Shown here piece after piece: positions 1-8,572 of a stretch of 64,000 nucleotides of DNA. The notes beneath the pieces were generated by a model that was given only the letters and a program-made list of their open reading frames with translations, did not search any database and was not told the origin of the DNA. Each line of letters starts with the position of its first letter. Position 1 is the stretch's first letter. A program made the position numbers and the translations under genes. The stretch comes from Stutzerimonas sp. S1 (GTDB taxonomy: Bacteria > Pseudomonadota > Gammaproteobacteria > Pseudomonadales > Pseudomonadaceae): positions 26,704 through 90,703 of the forward strand of contig NZ_JAOEIY010000010.1 in the NCBI RefSeq assembly GCF_025966695.1, written 5' to 3'.

Positions 1-273
1 CACATCGTGGACCTTGTCCACGCCCAGCTGCGAGTCACGCAGGCGGCTCACCGCATCGTATTCGTAGAGGCCCTGGTGCGCCTTGGTGGTGGATTTGATG
101 TGCCAGGTGATCAGCTTGGCGCCGAACGATTCGGCCAGCTGTTCGGCCAGCATGGTCTTGCCGGTGCCGGGCTCACCCTTGACCAGCAGCGGACGCTGCA
201 GGGTGATAGCGGCGTTGACGGCAAGCTTGAGGTCGTCGGTGGCGACGTAGGACTGGGTGCCTTCGAATTTCAT
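1..273 (-). CDS. MoxR-family AAA+ ATPase, N-terminal part (cut by window edge)
   Basis: The 91 visible residues are the start of a MoxR-type AAA+ ATPase, a family of chaperone-like ATPases usually paired with von Willebrand A-domain proteins. Walker A GEPGTGKT lies at residues 33-40, followed by TMLAEQLAESFGA and a segment with LYEYDAVSRL that is typical of the family. The ATG at 271-273 starts the protein; the frame runs open to base 1, so the rest lies left of the window. It is downstream of the DUF748 gene on the same strand, with a 14-bp perfect inverted repeat between them. The substrate is unknown; a VWA partner would be expected further left but cannot be seen. Confidence 0.88.
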   Translation of the reverse strand, partial: MKFEGTQSYVATDDLKLAVNAAITLQRPLLVKGEPGTGKTMLAEQLAESFGAKLITWHIKSTTKAHQGLYEYDAVSRLRDSQLGVDKVHDV

Positions 274-366
274 TGCGGATTCCTTGGGCGGGCCTGGCAC
301 GCAGGCGCTTCGTGTTGGAATTTAGGAGGCCGACTATAAGTGATGCACACCTGACTGTGAACGCGA

Positions 367-395
367 GGCGATCATTCAGTCACTGAATGATCGCC
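367..395. repeat. 14-bp perfect inverted repeat (hairpin) between DUF748 gene and moxR
   Basis: Bases 367-380 are the exact reverse complement of 382-395, with one central base. The stem would be GC-capped (GGCGATC...GATCGCC). There is no T-run on either side, so it is not a classical intrinsic terminator. It sits 20 bp past the DUF748 stop and about 95 bp before the moxR start, where it could attenuate transcription, stabilise mRNA or bind a protein. Confidence 0.6.
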
Positions 396-415
396 GTTGG
401 ATGTTTCGGCCAGAT

Positions 416-1489
416 TCAGCGGTCGTTATCTTCCAGCGATCGCTCGAAGCGGGCCGTGAACGCTTCAACGAAGGCGTTGCGCAGGATGGCGATGAACGCC
501 TGGAACGGGCTGACATCGGCGTTGCGGGTGCTGCCGGAGAGTTCGATGCGCGTGGCGAACTGATCCTTCTGCTGGTTCTGCAGCACTTCCTGGCCGCCGC
601 CGACCACGGCTTCCCAGAGGCCACGCAGCAAGCCCTTGTCTTCGTTCTCGACGTCCTGTTGGAAATTGAAGACGTCGACGTTGCGCAGCAAGGGCTTGAT
701 GTAACCGTCCAGCTGGCTGTCGGTGGCTTCGACTTCCAGCACCAGATCGCCGCTACCGCCGGCAAAGTCGAACTTGCCATAGGCACGACTGAAGTCGTTC
801 AGTTGCTTGAGCGCGATATCCGTGGCGCGCAGGCTGAGTTCGAAATCCTCCCAGTCGGTGAACGGGTCGAAGCGCGCGCTGGCTTCGATGGGCGAGCGAT
901 TGAACAGCTTGCCGGTACCCTCGAAGGTGGCCACCCGGCTGCCTTGCGCATCGGCCGTATTGGTCAGGTTGTACAGACTGGCCTGGATGTCGCTGGCGTA
1001 GACGTGTACGGGCGGTTGCGCGGTGAAGTTGCGAAATGACAGCTGGCCATCGACCACGCGGATCTCGTTGAGCGTGATCGGCAGCAGCGCGTCGAGCTGA
1101 TCGCGCCAGTCGACACCCTCACCGGTCTGCGATTCGCCCTGGTCGCCACCATCGACGAGGTTCAGCTGCGGTTGCTCGAACTCCACCTCGCCAACTACCG
1201 CGCGGTCCTGCCAGAGCGCGCGCCAGCTGATGGCGATATCGATACCCGGGGCCTTGAACAGCGGCGCCTGTACCCGTTTGTCCTTCTTCTCGATGTTCAG
1301 CCCTTCGACCCGGTAGGCGCCGCGCCACCAGGCAAGGTCGACGTCATCCACGTGCCCCTGGTAGTCGCCCATGTCGGCCATGGACTGGTTGAGGTAGTTG
1401 CGCACCAGCACGGGCAGGGCCAGGTGCAGCAGCACCAGCAGCGCAGCGAGGATGAGCAGGAGCCACAGGGGCAGGTAGCGGCGTTTCAT
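416..1489 (-). CDS. DUF748 / AsmA-like envelope protein
   Basis: A 357-residue protein with an N-terminal membrane anchor (about residues 7-25, LPLWLLLILAALLVLLHLAL) and a long periplasmic part rich in beta-type sequence. The segment after the anchor (VRNYLNQS, HVDDVDLAWWRGAYRVEGLNIEK) matches DUF748/AsmA-like proteins of Pseudomonas. Such proteins resemble bridge-like lipid-transport or envelope-assembly proteins, but the role of this one is not known. I chose the ATG at 1487-1489 because the membrane anchor follows directly; a longer frame to 1627 adds 46 residues of low-complexity Arg/Pro sequence that overlap the cysK start. It is divergent from cysK and upstream of moxR. Confidence 0.8.
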   Translation of the reverse strand: MKRRYLPLWLLLILAALLVLLHLALPVLVRNYLNQSMADMGDYQGHVDDVDLAWWRGAYRVEGLNIEKKDKRVQAPLFKAPGIDIAISWRALWQDRAVVGEVEFEQPQLNLVDGGDQGESQTGEGVDWRDQLDALLPITLNEIRVVDGQLSFRNFTAQPPVHVYASDIQASLYNLTNTADAQGSRVATFEGTGKLFNRSPIEASARFDPFTDWEDFELSLRATDIALKQLNDFSRAYGKFDFAGGSGDLVLEVEATDSQLDGYIKPLLRNVDVFNFQQDVENEDKGLLRGLWEAVVGGGQEVLQNQQKDQFATRIELSGSTRNADVSPFQAFIAILRNAFVEAFTARFERSLEDNDR

Positions 1490-1616
1490 GGCGATCCGGA
1501 ATGGCTCGGGGAGGTCTTGGATGGACCTTCGGCCAGCACGGTGAGTTCGGCTGGACGTCGGCGGGGTCTGCGCATAGGCTTTCTGCCCTGGTTTTCTTCC
1601 GCGCAGGGACACACTG

Positions 1617-2591
1617 ATGAGCCGCATCTACGCCGACAACGCACGTTCCATCGGCAACACGCCGCTGGTGATGATCAACCGTCTGGGCCCCAAGGGCGTC
1701 AGCATTCTGGCCAAGATCGAAGGCCGCAATCCCGCTTATTCGGTGAAATGCCGCATCGGCGCCGGCATGATCTGGGATGCCGAGGAGAGTGGCCGGCTCA
1801 AGCCCGGCATGACCATCGTCGAGCCGACCTCCGGCAATACCGGCATCGGCCTGGCCTTCGTGGCAGCCGCCCGTGGCTACAAGCTGATGCTGACCATGCC
1901 CGCGTCGATGAGCCTGGAGCGGCGCAAGGTGCTCAAGGCACTCGGTGCCGAGCTGGTCCTGACCGAGCCGGCCAAGGGCATGAAGGGTGCAATCGACAAG
2001 GCGACCGAGATCGCCGCCTCCGATCCTGAACGCTATTTCCTGCCGCAGCAGTTCGAGAATCCGTCGAATCCGGCGATCCACGAAAAGACCACCGGTCCGG
2101 AAATCTGGAACGACACCGACGGCGGCGTGGACGTGCTGGTCGCCGGTGTCGGCACCGGCGGCACCATCACCGGGGTGTCGCGGTTCATCAAGAACACCAA
2201 GGGCAAGCAGATCCTCAGCGTGGCGGTCGAGCCGACCAGCTCGCCGGTGATCACTCAGGCGCTGGCCGGGGAAGAGATCAAGCCCAGCCCGCACAAGATT
2301 CAGGGCATCGGCGCCGGTTTCGTGCCGAAGAACCTCGATCTGTCGCTGATCGACCGCGTCGAACTGGTGGATGACGAGGAGGCCAAGAACATGGCCCTGC
2401 GTCTGATGCGTGAGGAAGGCATCCTCTGTGGCATCTCCTGCGGCGCGGCGATGGCGGCGGCGGTGCGTATGGCCGAGCGGCCGGAAATGCAGGGCAAGAA
2501 TATCGTGGTGATCCTGCCGGACTCCGGCGAGCGCTACCTGTCGACCATGCTGTTCGCCGACATGTTCAGCGAGCAGGAACTGGTGCAGTAA
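1617..2591 (+). CDS. cysK: Cysteine synthase A (O-acetylserine sulfhydrylase)
   Basis: A PLP enzyme that makes L-cysteine from O-acetyl-L-serine and sulfide, the last step of assimilatory cysteine synthesis in the cytoplasm. The 324 residues align almost end to end with E. coli CysK as I remember it. [12 protein letters not shown] carries the PLP-binding lysine (K44); [12 protein letters not shown] is the substrate loop; [14 protein letters not shown] binds the PLP phosphate; the C-terminus ends in [11 protein letters not shown]. Its length is normal for the family. The ATG at 1617 follows GCAGGGA. It is divergent from the DUF748 gene and convergent with a DMT permease. Confidence 0.97.
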   Translation: MSRIYADNARSIGNTPLVMINRLGPKGVSILAKIEGRNPAYSVKCRIGAGMIWDAEESGRLKPGMTIVEPTSGNTGIGLAFVAAARGYKLMLTMPASMSLERRKVLKALGAELVLTEPAKGMKGAIDKATEIAASDPERYFLPQQFENPSNPAIHEKTTGPEIWNDTDGGVDVLVAGVGTGGTITGVSRFIKNTKGKQILSVAVEPTSSPVITQALAGEEIKPSPHKIQGIGAGFVPKNLDLSLIDRVELVDDEEAKNMALRLMREEGILCGISCGAAMAAAVRMAERPEMQGKNIVVILPDSGERYLSTMLFADMFSEQELVQ

Positions 2592-2661
2592 TCCCCGGCG
2601 GCGGGCTTAGGGTGCACGCGCTTGCAGCCGGATACCCGCCCGCTTCCCTCGCGACGGGCGC

Positions 2662-3576
2662 TCATGTCCGTCCACCCGTTGCAGGTACCGGTGTGGCCGG
2701 CGCCTGTTTCAGGACCAGCCACAGGGCCAGCGCAATCAGCGCACCACCGTAGACATAGGCCCAGGACAGCGGCTCGCCAAGCAACAACGCGCCCCAGAAA
2801 ACGCCGAATGGCGGAATGATGAAGGTGACGGTCAGCGTCTTGACCGGGCCGATATCGGCGAGCAGGCGGAAGTACAGGATGTAGGCGAAGGCGGTGCAGA
2901 GTACGCCAAGTCCGATCAGGCTGAGCCACACCGGGCTGCCGCCCCAGCTGGCAGGTGGCGCATGCAGCACCGAGAGGCCGAACAGTGGCAACAGGCAGAG
3001 CGCCGCGCCGGCCTGACTGCCGAAGGCCACCAGCTCGCTGCTGAGGCCTCCATGCTGGTTGATCCAGCGTCGCGTGAGAAACCCGCCGAGTCCGTAGCAC
3101 GCGGTTGCACCGAGGCAGGCGAGGGCGCCAATCAGCAGATCGGCATCGAACGACACCGGCCCGGTGCGCGTCAGCACGATCACGCCGGCCAAGCCGCAGA
3201 GCACACCGATCACCTTGGACAGCGTCAGCTCCTCGGCGAAGAACAGCGCGCCGATCAGCACGCCCATCAGCGGGGTCGTCGCATTGAATATCGCCGAATA
3301 GCCAGCCGGCAGCAGCTGGGCGGCGAGTGCGTAGAAGGCGAACGGGATGCCCGAGTTGATGGTCCCCAGCAGCAGACACAGGCCGAGCTTGCCGCGAAAA
3401 TCCCAGCGTGCCCGCAGGATCAGCAGGATCATGAGCAGCCCGAGAGTGGCCAGCAGTACGCGGAAGAAGGCGGTGGGGAAGGTCCCGAGCACCGGGGCGA
3501 TCACTCGCATGAAGAGAAAACTGGCGCCCCAGATGGCGGCCAGACTGATGAGGCGGAACAGGTCGAGGGCGCGCAT
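2662..3576 (-). CDS. DMT-superfamily permease (EamA family)
   Basis: A 304-residue integral inner-membrane protein with about ten hydrophobic segments arranged as two EamA halves ([16 protein letters not shown] early; [19 protein letters not shown] in the second half). EamA proteins export or import small metabolites, often amino acids, but the substrate cannot be read from sequence. I placed the start at the ATG 3574-3576, preceded on the minus strand by AGGAG at good spacing; the longer frame to 3624 adds 16 charged residues without a ribosome site. Its position next to cysK might suggest cysteine-pathway efflux, which is only an inference. Confidence 0.85.
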   Translation of the reverse strand: MRALDLFRLISLAAIWGASFLFMRVIAPVLGTFPTAFFRVLLATLGLLMILLILRARWDFRGKLGLCLLLGTINSGIPFAFYALAAQLLPAGYSAIFNATTPLMGVLIGALFFAEELTLSKVIGVLCGLAGVIVLTRTGPVSFDADLLIGALACLGATACYGLGGFLTRRWINQHGGLSSELVAFGSQAGAALCLLPLFGLSVLHAPPASWGGSPVWLSLIGLGVLCTAFAYILYFRLLADIGPVKTLTVTFIIPPFGVFWGALLLGEPLSWAYVYGGALIALALWLVLKQAPATPVPATGGRT

Positions 3577-3592
3577 GCCGGTGCTCCTATCG

Positions 3593-3620
3593 CGGAGCGA
3601 CAAGTGTTGTCGGTGCTCCG
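3593..3620. repeat. Inverted repeat in the permease / aceK divergent region
   Basis: CGGAGC (3593-3598) and GCTCCG (3615-3620) flank an inner GACAA / TTGTC pair, giving an 11-bp interrupted dyad. It lies 17 bp upstream of the permease start codon and 115 bp upstream of aceK. It could be an operator or a 5'-leader hairpin for the permease mRNA; no regulator can be assigned. Confidence 0.45.
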
Positions 3621-3735
3621 GCAACCGGCAAGCCGGAAACGACTTTCAAACTGGCGGCTTGACCATCGGCCGACTTTCCTTGCGCGGGGGCACTGGCTAA
3701 GCTCGCCGTTCCTCCCTTGCCGCAGAGATTCCCTC

Positions 3736-5457
3736 ATGGAGCAGCAACCGGCTGCCGAAATCGCCCGGCAGATTCTTCTCGGCTTCGACGATTACCGCGA
3801 GCAGTTCCGCCTGATCACCGAAGGCGCTCGTGCGCGCTTCGAACAGGCGCAATGGCAGGAAGCCCAGCGTGCCTCGGCAGCACGGATTAACCTGTACGAG
3901 GAAAAGGTCAGCGAAACCCGCAATCATCTGTTGGCGACCTTCGACAAGGCGCCGCTGCTGCAGGTCGAATACTGGCCGCAGATCAAGAGCGCCTACATCG
4001 AGCAGATCAACCCGCGCTTCGACGATGAGTTGTCGGAAACCTGGTACAACTCGATCTTCTGTGGGCTGTTCAGTCATGACTGCATCAGTGACGGCACCAT
4101 GTTCATCCACACCACCCGACCGTCGGCTCGTGCCCGCGAACGGGTCGCGCAAACCCGAAGCTACCTGCCCAGGGGGGATCTTGCCGGAGTGCTGGAGCAG
4201 ATACTCGATGACTTCGCCTTCAGCGTGCCCTACGTCGATCGTGTCGGCGATCTGCGCCGCCTGCTGACGCAGCTCAACGACTCCCTGCCGGACTGGGTCT
4301 GCAAGGATCCTGAACTGACCATCGAACTGTTCGCCTCGGTGCTCTATCGCAACAAGGGCGCCTATCTGATCGGCCGCATCTTCACCCGCGACGAGCAGTG
4401 GCCGCTGGCGATTCCGCTGCTGCACCGCGAAGGCGAGGGCATCGTCGCCGATGCGTTGATCACCGACGAGGCGGAAGTCTCGATCATCTTCTCCTTCACC
4501 CGTTCGTATTTCATGGTGGAAGTGCCGATCCCCGCGGAGTTCATCGGCTTTCTCAAACGCATCCTGCCGGGCAAGCACATCGCCGAACTCTATACCTCGA
4601 TCGGCTTCTACAAGCACGGCAAGTCGGAGTTCTACCGTGCGCTGATCAACCACCTGGCCAGCACGGACGACCGTTTCATCATGGCGCCGGGTGTGCGCGG
4701 GATGGTGATGAGCGTGTTCACGCTGCCTGGCTTCAACACCGTGTTCAAGATCATCAAGGACCGCTTCTCGCCGACCAAGAACGTCGATCATTCCACGGTG
4801 GTGGAGAAGTACCGTCTGGTGAAGAGCGTCGACCGGGTGGGGCGCATGGCCGACACTCAGGAGTTCGCCGATTTCCGCTTTCCCACCTCCAAGTTCGATC
4901 CCGATTGCCTGGCCGAACTGCTGGAGGTCGCGCCCTCGACTGTCGAGGTCCAGGGCGACACCGTGCTGGTGCGCCATTGCTGGACAGAGCGGCGTATGAT
5001 GCCGCTGAACATCTACCTGGAAAATGCCAGCGAGCAGCAGCGGCTCGAAGCGCTGGAGGATTATGGCCTGGCGATCAAGCAGCTGGCGGCGGCCAATATC
5101 TTTCCTGGCGACATGCTGCTGAAGAATTTCGGCGTCACCCGCCACGGCCGGGTGGTGTTCTATGACTACGACGAGATCTGCTTCCTCACCGAGGTGAACT
5201 TCCGCCACATCCCGCCGCCGCGTTATCCGGAGGACGAGATGGCGTCCGAACCGTGGTATTCGGTGGGGCCCAACGACGTGTTCCCGGAAGAGTTTCCGCG
5301 TTTTCTCTTCGCCGATCTCAACCTGCGTCGTCAGTTCGCCCGTTTGCACGGCGAGCTGTATGACGCCGACTACTGGAAGAGCCTGCAGGACGCCATTCGT
5401 ACCGGCAAAGTCATCGACGTATTCCCTTACCGGCGCAAGGGCGAAGCCAGCCACTGA
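3736..5457 (+). CDS. aceK: Isocitrate dehydrogenase kinase/phosphatase
   Basis: A bifunctional cytoplasmic enzyme that phosphorylates isocitrate dehydrogenase to turn it off, and dephosphorylates it to turn it on, steering carbon between the TCA cycle and the glyoxylate bypass. The 573 residues span the usual family length. The nucleotide-binding stretch [17 protein letters not shown] is followed by [26 protein letters not shown] and the catalytic FYDYDEICF segment, all in the expected order. The start is the ATG at 3736 ([14 protein letters not shown]); the frame stays open far upstream but that part is antisense to the permease. Unlike in E. coli, aceK stands alone here, with no aceA or aceB next to it. 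Confidence 0.96.
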   Translation: MEQQPAAEIARQILLGFDDYREQFRLITEGARARFEQAQWQEAQRASAARINLYEEKVSETRNHLLATFDKAPLLQVEYWPQIKSAYIEQINPRFDDELSETWYNSIFCGLFSHDCISDGTMFIHTTRPSARARERVAQTRSYLPRGDLAGVLEQILDDFAFSVPYVDRVGDLRRLLTQLNDSLPDWVCKDPELTIELFASVLYRNKGAYLIGRIFTRDEQWPLAIPLLHREGEGIVADALITDEAEVSIIFSFTRSYFMVEVPIPAEFIGFLKRILPGKHIAELYTSIGFYKHGKSEFYRALINHLASTDDRFIMAPGVRGMVMSVFTLPGFNTVFKIIKDRFSPTKNVDHSTVVEKYRLVKSVDRVGRMADTQEFADFRFPTSKFDPDCLAELLEVAPSTVEVQGDTVLVRHCWTERRMMPLNIYLENASEQQRLEALEDYGLAIKQLAAANIFPGDMLLKNFGVTRHGRVVFYDYDEICFLTEVNFRHIPPPRYPEDEMASEPWYSVGPNDVFPEEFPRFLFADLNLRRQFARLHGELYDADYWKSLQDAIRTGKVIDVFPYRRKGEASH

Positions 5458-5678
5458 ACTCGCCACAGCAGCACCTGCGGCGGACGCGTGGCACGGGGAA
5501 GGATGAACGGTCCACGCTACCGCTGGTCGCAATTGAAAAGGCCGGTAAAACAATATCGGCGTCGTGTTGGCCCATGAGCGCAGCGAGTCCGGGCGCCGGC
5601 GGGCAACTTGGCTTATGCTCAACCATGAAGCCCAGCATGGCTGCGCTGTGACCCGTTGATAAGCAGGAGGGTTCGACC

Positions 5679-5807
5679 ATGAAAGCACGGCTCAATTACG
5701 TGATGTGGAGGCTGGCGGTTGCCCTCGGGCTGATCGAAGCACCACGCATGCAGCCGATCCGGGTGCCTACCGAGCGTACGGACGCATCGCGACCGCGCCG
5801 GCGCTGA
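5679..5807 (+). CDS. Small protein, 42 residues, unknown function
   Basis: An ATG at 5679 is preceded by a perfect AGGAGG (5665-5670) with 8-nt spacing. It opens a 42-codon frame beginning MKARLNYVMWRLAVALGLIE and ending in an Arg/Pro-rich tail (TERTDASRPRRR). The first 20 residues could form an amphipathic or membrane-associated helix. The strong ribosome site is the main reason to believe it; I do not recognise the family. It lies 221 bp past aceK on the same strand and 9 bp before the stop of the convergent GST gene. Confidence 0.55.
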   Translation: MKARLNYVMWRLAVALGLIEAPRMQPIRVPTERTDASRPRRR

Positions 5808-5816
5808 GCTCAGGCG

Positions 5817-6488
5817 TCACCGCCCGGGTATTGGTGGTCCGCCGCGCTCTACTGCCCGCTGGTATGCAGGACGCGTGCGGATTCGCTCTAGATAGTCCAT
5901 CAGCCGGGGCCGGCTTCCATCCAACCCCGCCCGAGCCGCTGCGGCCTCGATGGGATAGCTCAGTTGGATATCCGCGGCGCTGAACGTGTCGCCGGCGAAC
6001 CAGTGACTTTTGCCCAGTTCATCTTCCAGATAGTCCAGATGCAGCTTGAGCTGCGGTCCGATGAACGCCTTGTTGGCCTGGCTCGCTATCGCACGTGCTA
6101 TGGGCCGCGCGAAGAAAGGCATGGGCGCATTGGCGACCCGATCGAAGACGAGCTTGAGTAACAGCGGTGGCATTGCCGAGCCCTCGGCGTAGTGCATCCA
6201 GTAGCGGTAGCGCAGGTGGGCGGGCGATCCCGCAGCCGGACGCAGTTGGCCATCGCCATGGGCATCGAGCAGGTATTCGAGAATTGCAGCGGACTCGGCG
6301 ACGGTCTGCTCGCCGTCGGTAATCACCGGCGATTTGCCCAGCGGATGAACAGTCTTCAATTCTGCCGGTGCGAGTAGTGTCTTCGGATCGCGTGCATAGC
6401 GTTTGAGTTCGTAGGGAACGTCCAGCTCTTCGAGCAGCCAGAGCACCCGGTGGGAGCGCGAATGCTCCAGATGATGCACCGTGACCAT
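5817..6488 (-). CDS. Glutathione S-transferase family protein
   Basis: A 223-residue cytoplasmic protein with an N-terminal thioredoxin-like GST domain (VHHLEHSRSHRVLWLLEELDVPYELKRY; the cis-Pro region HPLGKSPVITD; the E-S glutathione-contact pair at TVAESAAILEYLL) and an all-helical C-terminal domain (HYAEGSAMPPLLLKLVF...FSAADIQLSYPIEAA). GSTs conjugate or transfer glutathione; the substrate is unknown. The ATG at 6486-6488 follows AAGGAA. A frame that stays open to 6953 is only the antisense of the DTW gene. It is divergent from the DTW gene. Confidence 0.9.
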   Translation of the reverse strand: MVTVHHLEHSRSHRVLWLLEELDVPYELKRYARDPKTLLAPAELKTVHPLGKSPVITDGEQTVAESAAILEYLLDAHGDGQLRPAAGSPAHLRYRYWMHYAEGSAMPPLLLKLVFDRVANAPMPFFARPIARAIASQANKAFIGPQLKLHLDYLEDELGKSHWFAGDTFSAADIQLSYPIEAAAARAGLDGSRPRLMDYLERIRTRPAYQRAVERGGPPIPGR

Positions 6489-6577
6489 GAGATTTCCTTG
6501 TGGGATTGGCGGCAGCAAGCATAGTCGCTCTGCCGATGTCCGCCCGCTTGTGGCAGACTCCGCCGCCGAGGTGAACC

Positions 6578-7174
6578 ATGTCGCGTCCGTTCTGCTCCCG
6601 TTGCCAGCGCCCGCAAGCCCAGTGTCTGTGCCCGTTGATCCCGTCGCTCGAAAGTCGCACGCAGGTGCTGATCCTGCAGCACCCGAGCGAGGCACAGCAT
6701 GCCTTGAACACCGCGCGGTTGGTTGCGCTGGGGCTGCGCCACGCCGAGCTGCGCATCGGCGAGATCTTTGCCGAACCTGGCGACGAGTCGCTCTGCAACT
6801 TTCTGTTGTTTCCGGGAGAGGGCGCGATCTCGCTGACCGAACTGGCTGAGACGCAACAGCCGCTACGTCTGATCGTTCCGGACGGCACCTGGCGCAAGGC
6901 GCGCAAGCTGCTGCACGTGAATCCGTGGCTGGCGGCGCTGCCAAGGGTGGCACTGCCGCCGGGGCTGGTCTCGCGTTACCGCCTGCGCAAGGCCCCTGCG
7001 GCTGGTGCGCTGTCGACTATCGAAGCCGTGGTCACCGCGCTGAACCTGCTGGAAAGCACGCAGCGCTTCGACGCCTTGCTCAAACCTTTCGAGGCGTTGA
7101 TCGAGGGGCAGATTGCGGCAATGGGCGAGGAGGTCTATCGGCGCAATCACGGTGAAGGCGAGGCGCTGCGCTAG
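6578..7174 (+). CDS. DTW-domain protein, probable tRNA-uridine aminocarboxypropyltransferase
   Basis: 198 residues. The N-terminus has a zinc-type cysteine cluster (FCSRCQRPQAQCLCP), and the middle has the family motif DGTW in LIVPDGTWRKARKLL, followed by the conserved SRYRLRKAP segment. DTW proteins such as E. coli TapT/YfiP transfer the aminocarboxypropyl group of SAM to uridine 47 of some tRNAs (acp3U). By family this is the likely role here; which tRNAs are targeted is not known. The ATG at 6578 follows GAGGTG. Its last 4 bases overlap the last 4 bases of convergent lapC. Confidence 0.85.
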   Translation: MSRPFCSRCQRPQAQCLCPLIPSLESRTQVLILQHPSEAQHALNTARLVALGLRHAELRIGEIFAEPGDESLCNFLLFPGEGAISLTELAETQQPLRLIVPDGTWRKARKLLHVNPWLAALPRVALPPGLVSRYRLRKAPAAGALSTIEAVVTALNLLESTQRFDALLKPFEALIEGQIAAMGEEVYRRNHGEGEALR

Positions 7175-8523
7175 CGTTCGCGCAGTGCCTCGTAACGGGC
7201 CTTGAGTACCGGCTTGAGCATATAGTCGAGCACACTCTTGTGGCCGGTGATGATGTCCACGGTGGCGACCATGCCGGGGATGATCACCAGGGGATGCTCC
7301 TTGGAGCCCAGGTAGTTCTTGTCGGTGCGAACCTGGATCAGATAGAAGCTGCGGCCTTCGCGGTCGGTGATGGTGTCGGCGCTGATCAGCTCCAGGTTCG
7401 CTGCCAGGCCGCCGTAGATGGTGTAGTCGTAGGCGCTGAATTTCACCATGGCGCGCTGGCCAGGATGCAGGAAGGCAATGTCCTGCGGGCGCACGCGCGC
7501 CTCGATCAGCAGGTTGTCTTCTAGCGGGACGATCTCCAGCAGGTTGCTGCCCGGCTGCACCACGCCGCCGATGGTATTCACGTTCAGCTGCTTGATCACG
7601 CCATGCACCGGCGAGACGACGGAGGTGCGGCTGACGCGGTCCTGAATTGCCACGCTGGTGGCGGTGATCTTCTGCAGGTGCGTGCGGGCCTCATTCAGTT
7701 CCTTGAAGGCCTCGGCGCGGAAGGCCAGCTCGGACTGCTCGATGCGGCTCTGGATTTCCTTCGCGGCGGCCTCGGCGCGCGGCAGGGCGAGGGTGGTTGC
7801 ATCCAGCGCGCCGCGTACGTCCACCATGCTGCGGCGCAGGCGCAGGATCTCCACTTCCGATACCGCGCCGGCGGCCACCAGCGGGCTGGACATGTTCAGC
7901 TCCTGCTGGATCAGCCCGAGGCTGGAACGATACTGCTGCTGCTTGGAGCGAAATTCCGCCACTTCCTGCTGCTTCTGCGCCAGTTGCTCGCGCAGGATGC
8001 TCTGCTCGCTCTGCAGGCGCTGCTGGCGCGACTGATAGAGCGCCATCTGATCCTCGGCCAGCTGCGGCTGGGCGCGCGTGATTGCCTCCGAGAGCACCAG
8101 TGGCGTGCCTTCTGCCTCCGCGGTGAGCCGCTCGACGTGGGCCTGCAGGGCGAGGCGCTCGACTTCCGACTCCTCCTGATTGGAGAGGAAACGGGTGTCG
8201 TCCAGACGCAGCAGCATGTCGCCCTTGTTCACCACCTGGCCTTCACGAACGAAGATTTCCGCGACGATTCCGCCCTCCAGATTCTGGATCGTCTGGATCT
8301 TGCTCGAGGGAATCGCCTTGCCTTCACCGGTGGTGACCTCGTCGAGCACGGCGAAATGCGCCCAAGTGAGGCCGGCGGCGAGCAGCAGTGCCACCAGCCA
8401 GACCGTCAGCCGGGTGGGCCAGGGCGAATCCTCGAGGATCGCGCCCTGGATGGTGGGCATGTACTCGATGTCTTCTTTGGCGCGGGCAGTTCTGGCGAAG
8501 TAGACCCAGGGGAGAAATGTCAT
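7171..8523 (-). CDS. lapC: LapC: type I secretion membrane-fusion protein (HlyD family)
   Basis: The periplasmic adaptor of a type I exporter, linking the inner-membrane ABC pump (LapB) to the outer-membrane channel (LapE). The 450 residues begin with a cytoplasmic tail, then one membrane segment (about 37-60, LTVWLVALLLAAGLTWAHFAV). A lipoyl-like half motif follows (IQNLEGGIVAEIFVREGQVVNKGDMLLRLDD), then a long coiled coil rich in Gln, Glu and Leu (about 115-285), the second lipoyl half (VSPVHGVIKQLNVNTIGGVVQPG) and a beta-barrel C-terminus. The start ATG has GGAGT upstream. It is third in lapE-lapB-lapC, 49 bp after lapB. It exports the adhesin encoded divergently at 12538. Confidence 0.93.
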   Translation of the reverse strand: MTFLPWVYFARTARAKEDIEYMPTIQGAILEDSPWPTRLTVWLVALLLAAGLTWAHFAVLDEVTTGEGKAIPSSKIQTIQNLEGGIVAEIFVREGQVVNKGDMLLRLDDTRFLSNQEESEVERLALQAHVERLTAEAEGTPLVLSEAITRAQPQLAEDQMALYQSRQQRLQSEQSILREQLAQKQQEVAEFRSKQQQYRSSLGLIQQELNMSSPLVAAGAVSEVEILRLRRSMVDVRGALDATTLALPRAEAAAKEIQSRIEQSELAFRAEAFKELNEARTHLQKITATSVAIQDRVSRTSVVSPVHGVIKQLNVNTIGGVVQPGSNLLEIVPLEDNLLIEARVRPQDIAFLHPGQRAMVKFSAYDYTIYGGLAANLELISADTITDREGRSFYLIQVRTDKNYLGSKEHPLVIIPGMVATVDIITGHKSVLDYMLKPVLKARYEALRER

Positions 8524-8572
8524 GCCGGGACTCCGGAAACCAACGGGTGACGAAACTTCATGTGTCTTTCGC

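Noticed and set aside
1617..2029. Overlapping plus-strand frame 1172-2029 over the cysK start
   Set aside because: Different frame from cysK, Arg/Gln-rich, no homology, and antisense to the DUF748 gene on its left.
5480..5620. Sigma-54-like TGGCAC element after aceK
   Set aside because: The -12 TTGC element is not at the required distance.
3697..5688. 663-codon minus-strand frame opposite aceK
   Set aside because: Shadow of aceK in a GC-rich genome; no family motif, while the plus frame is full-length AceK.
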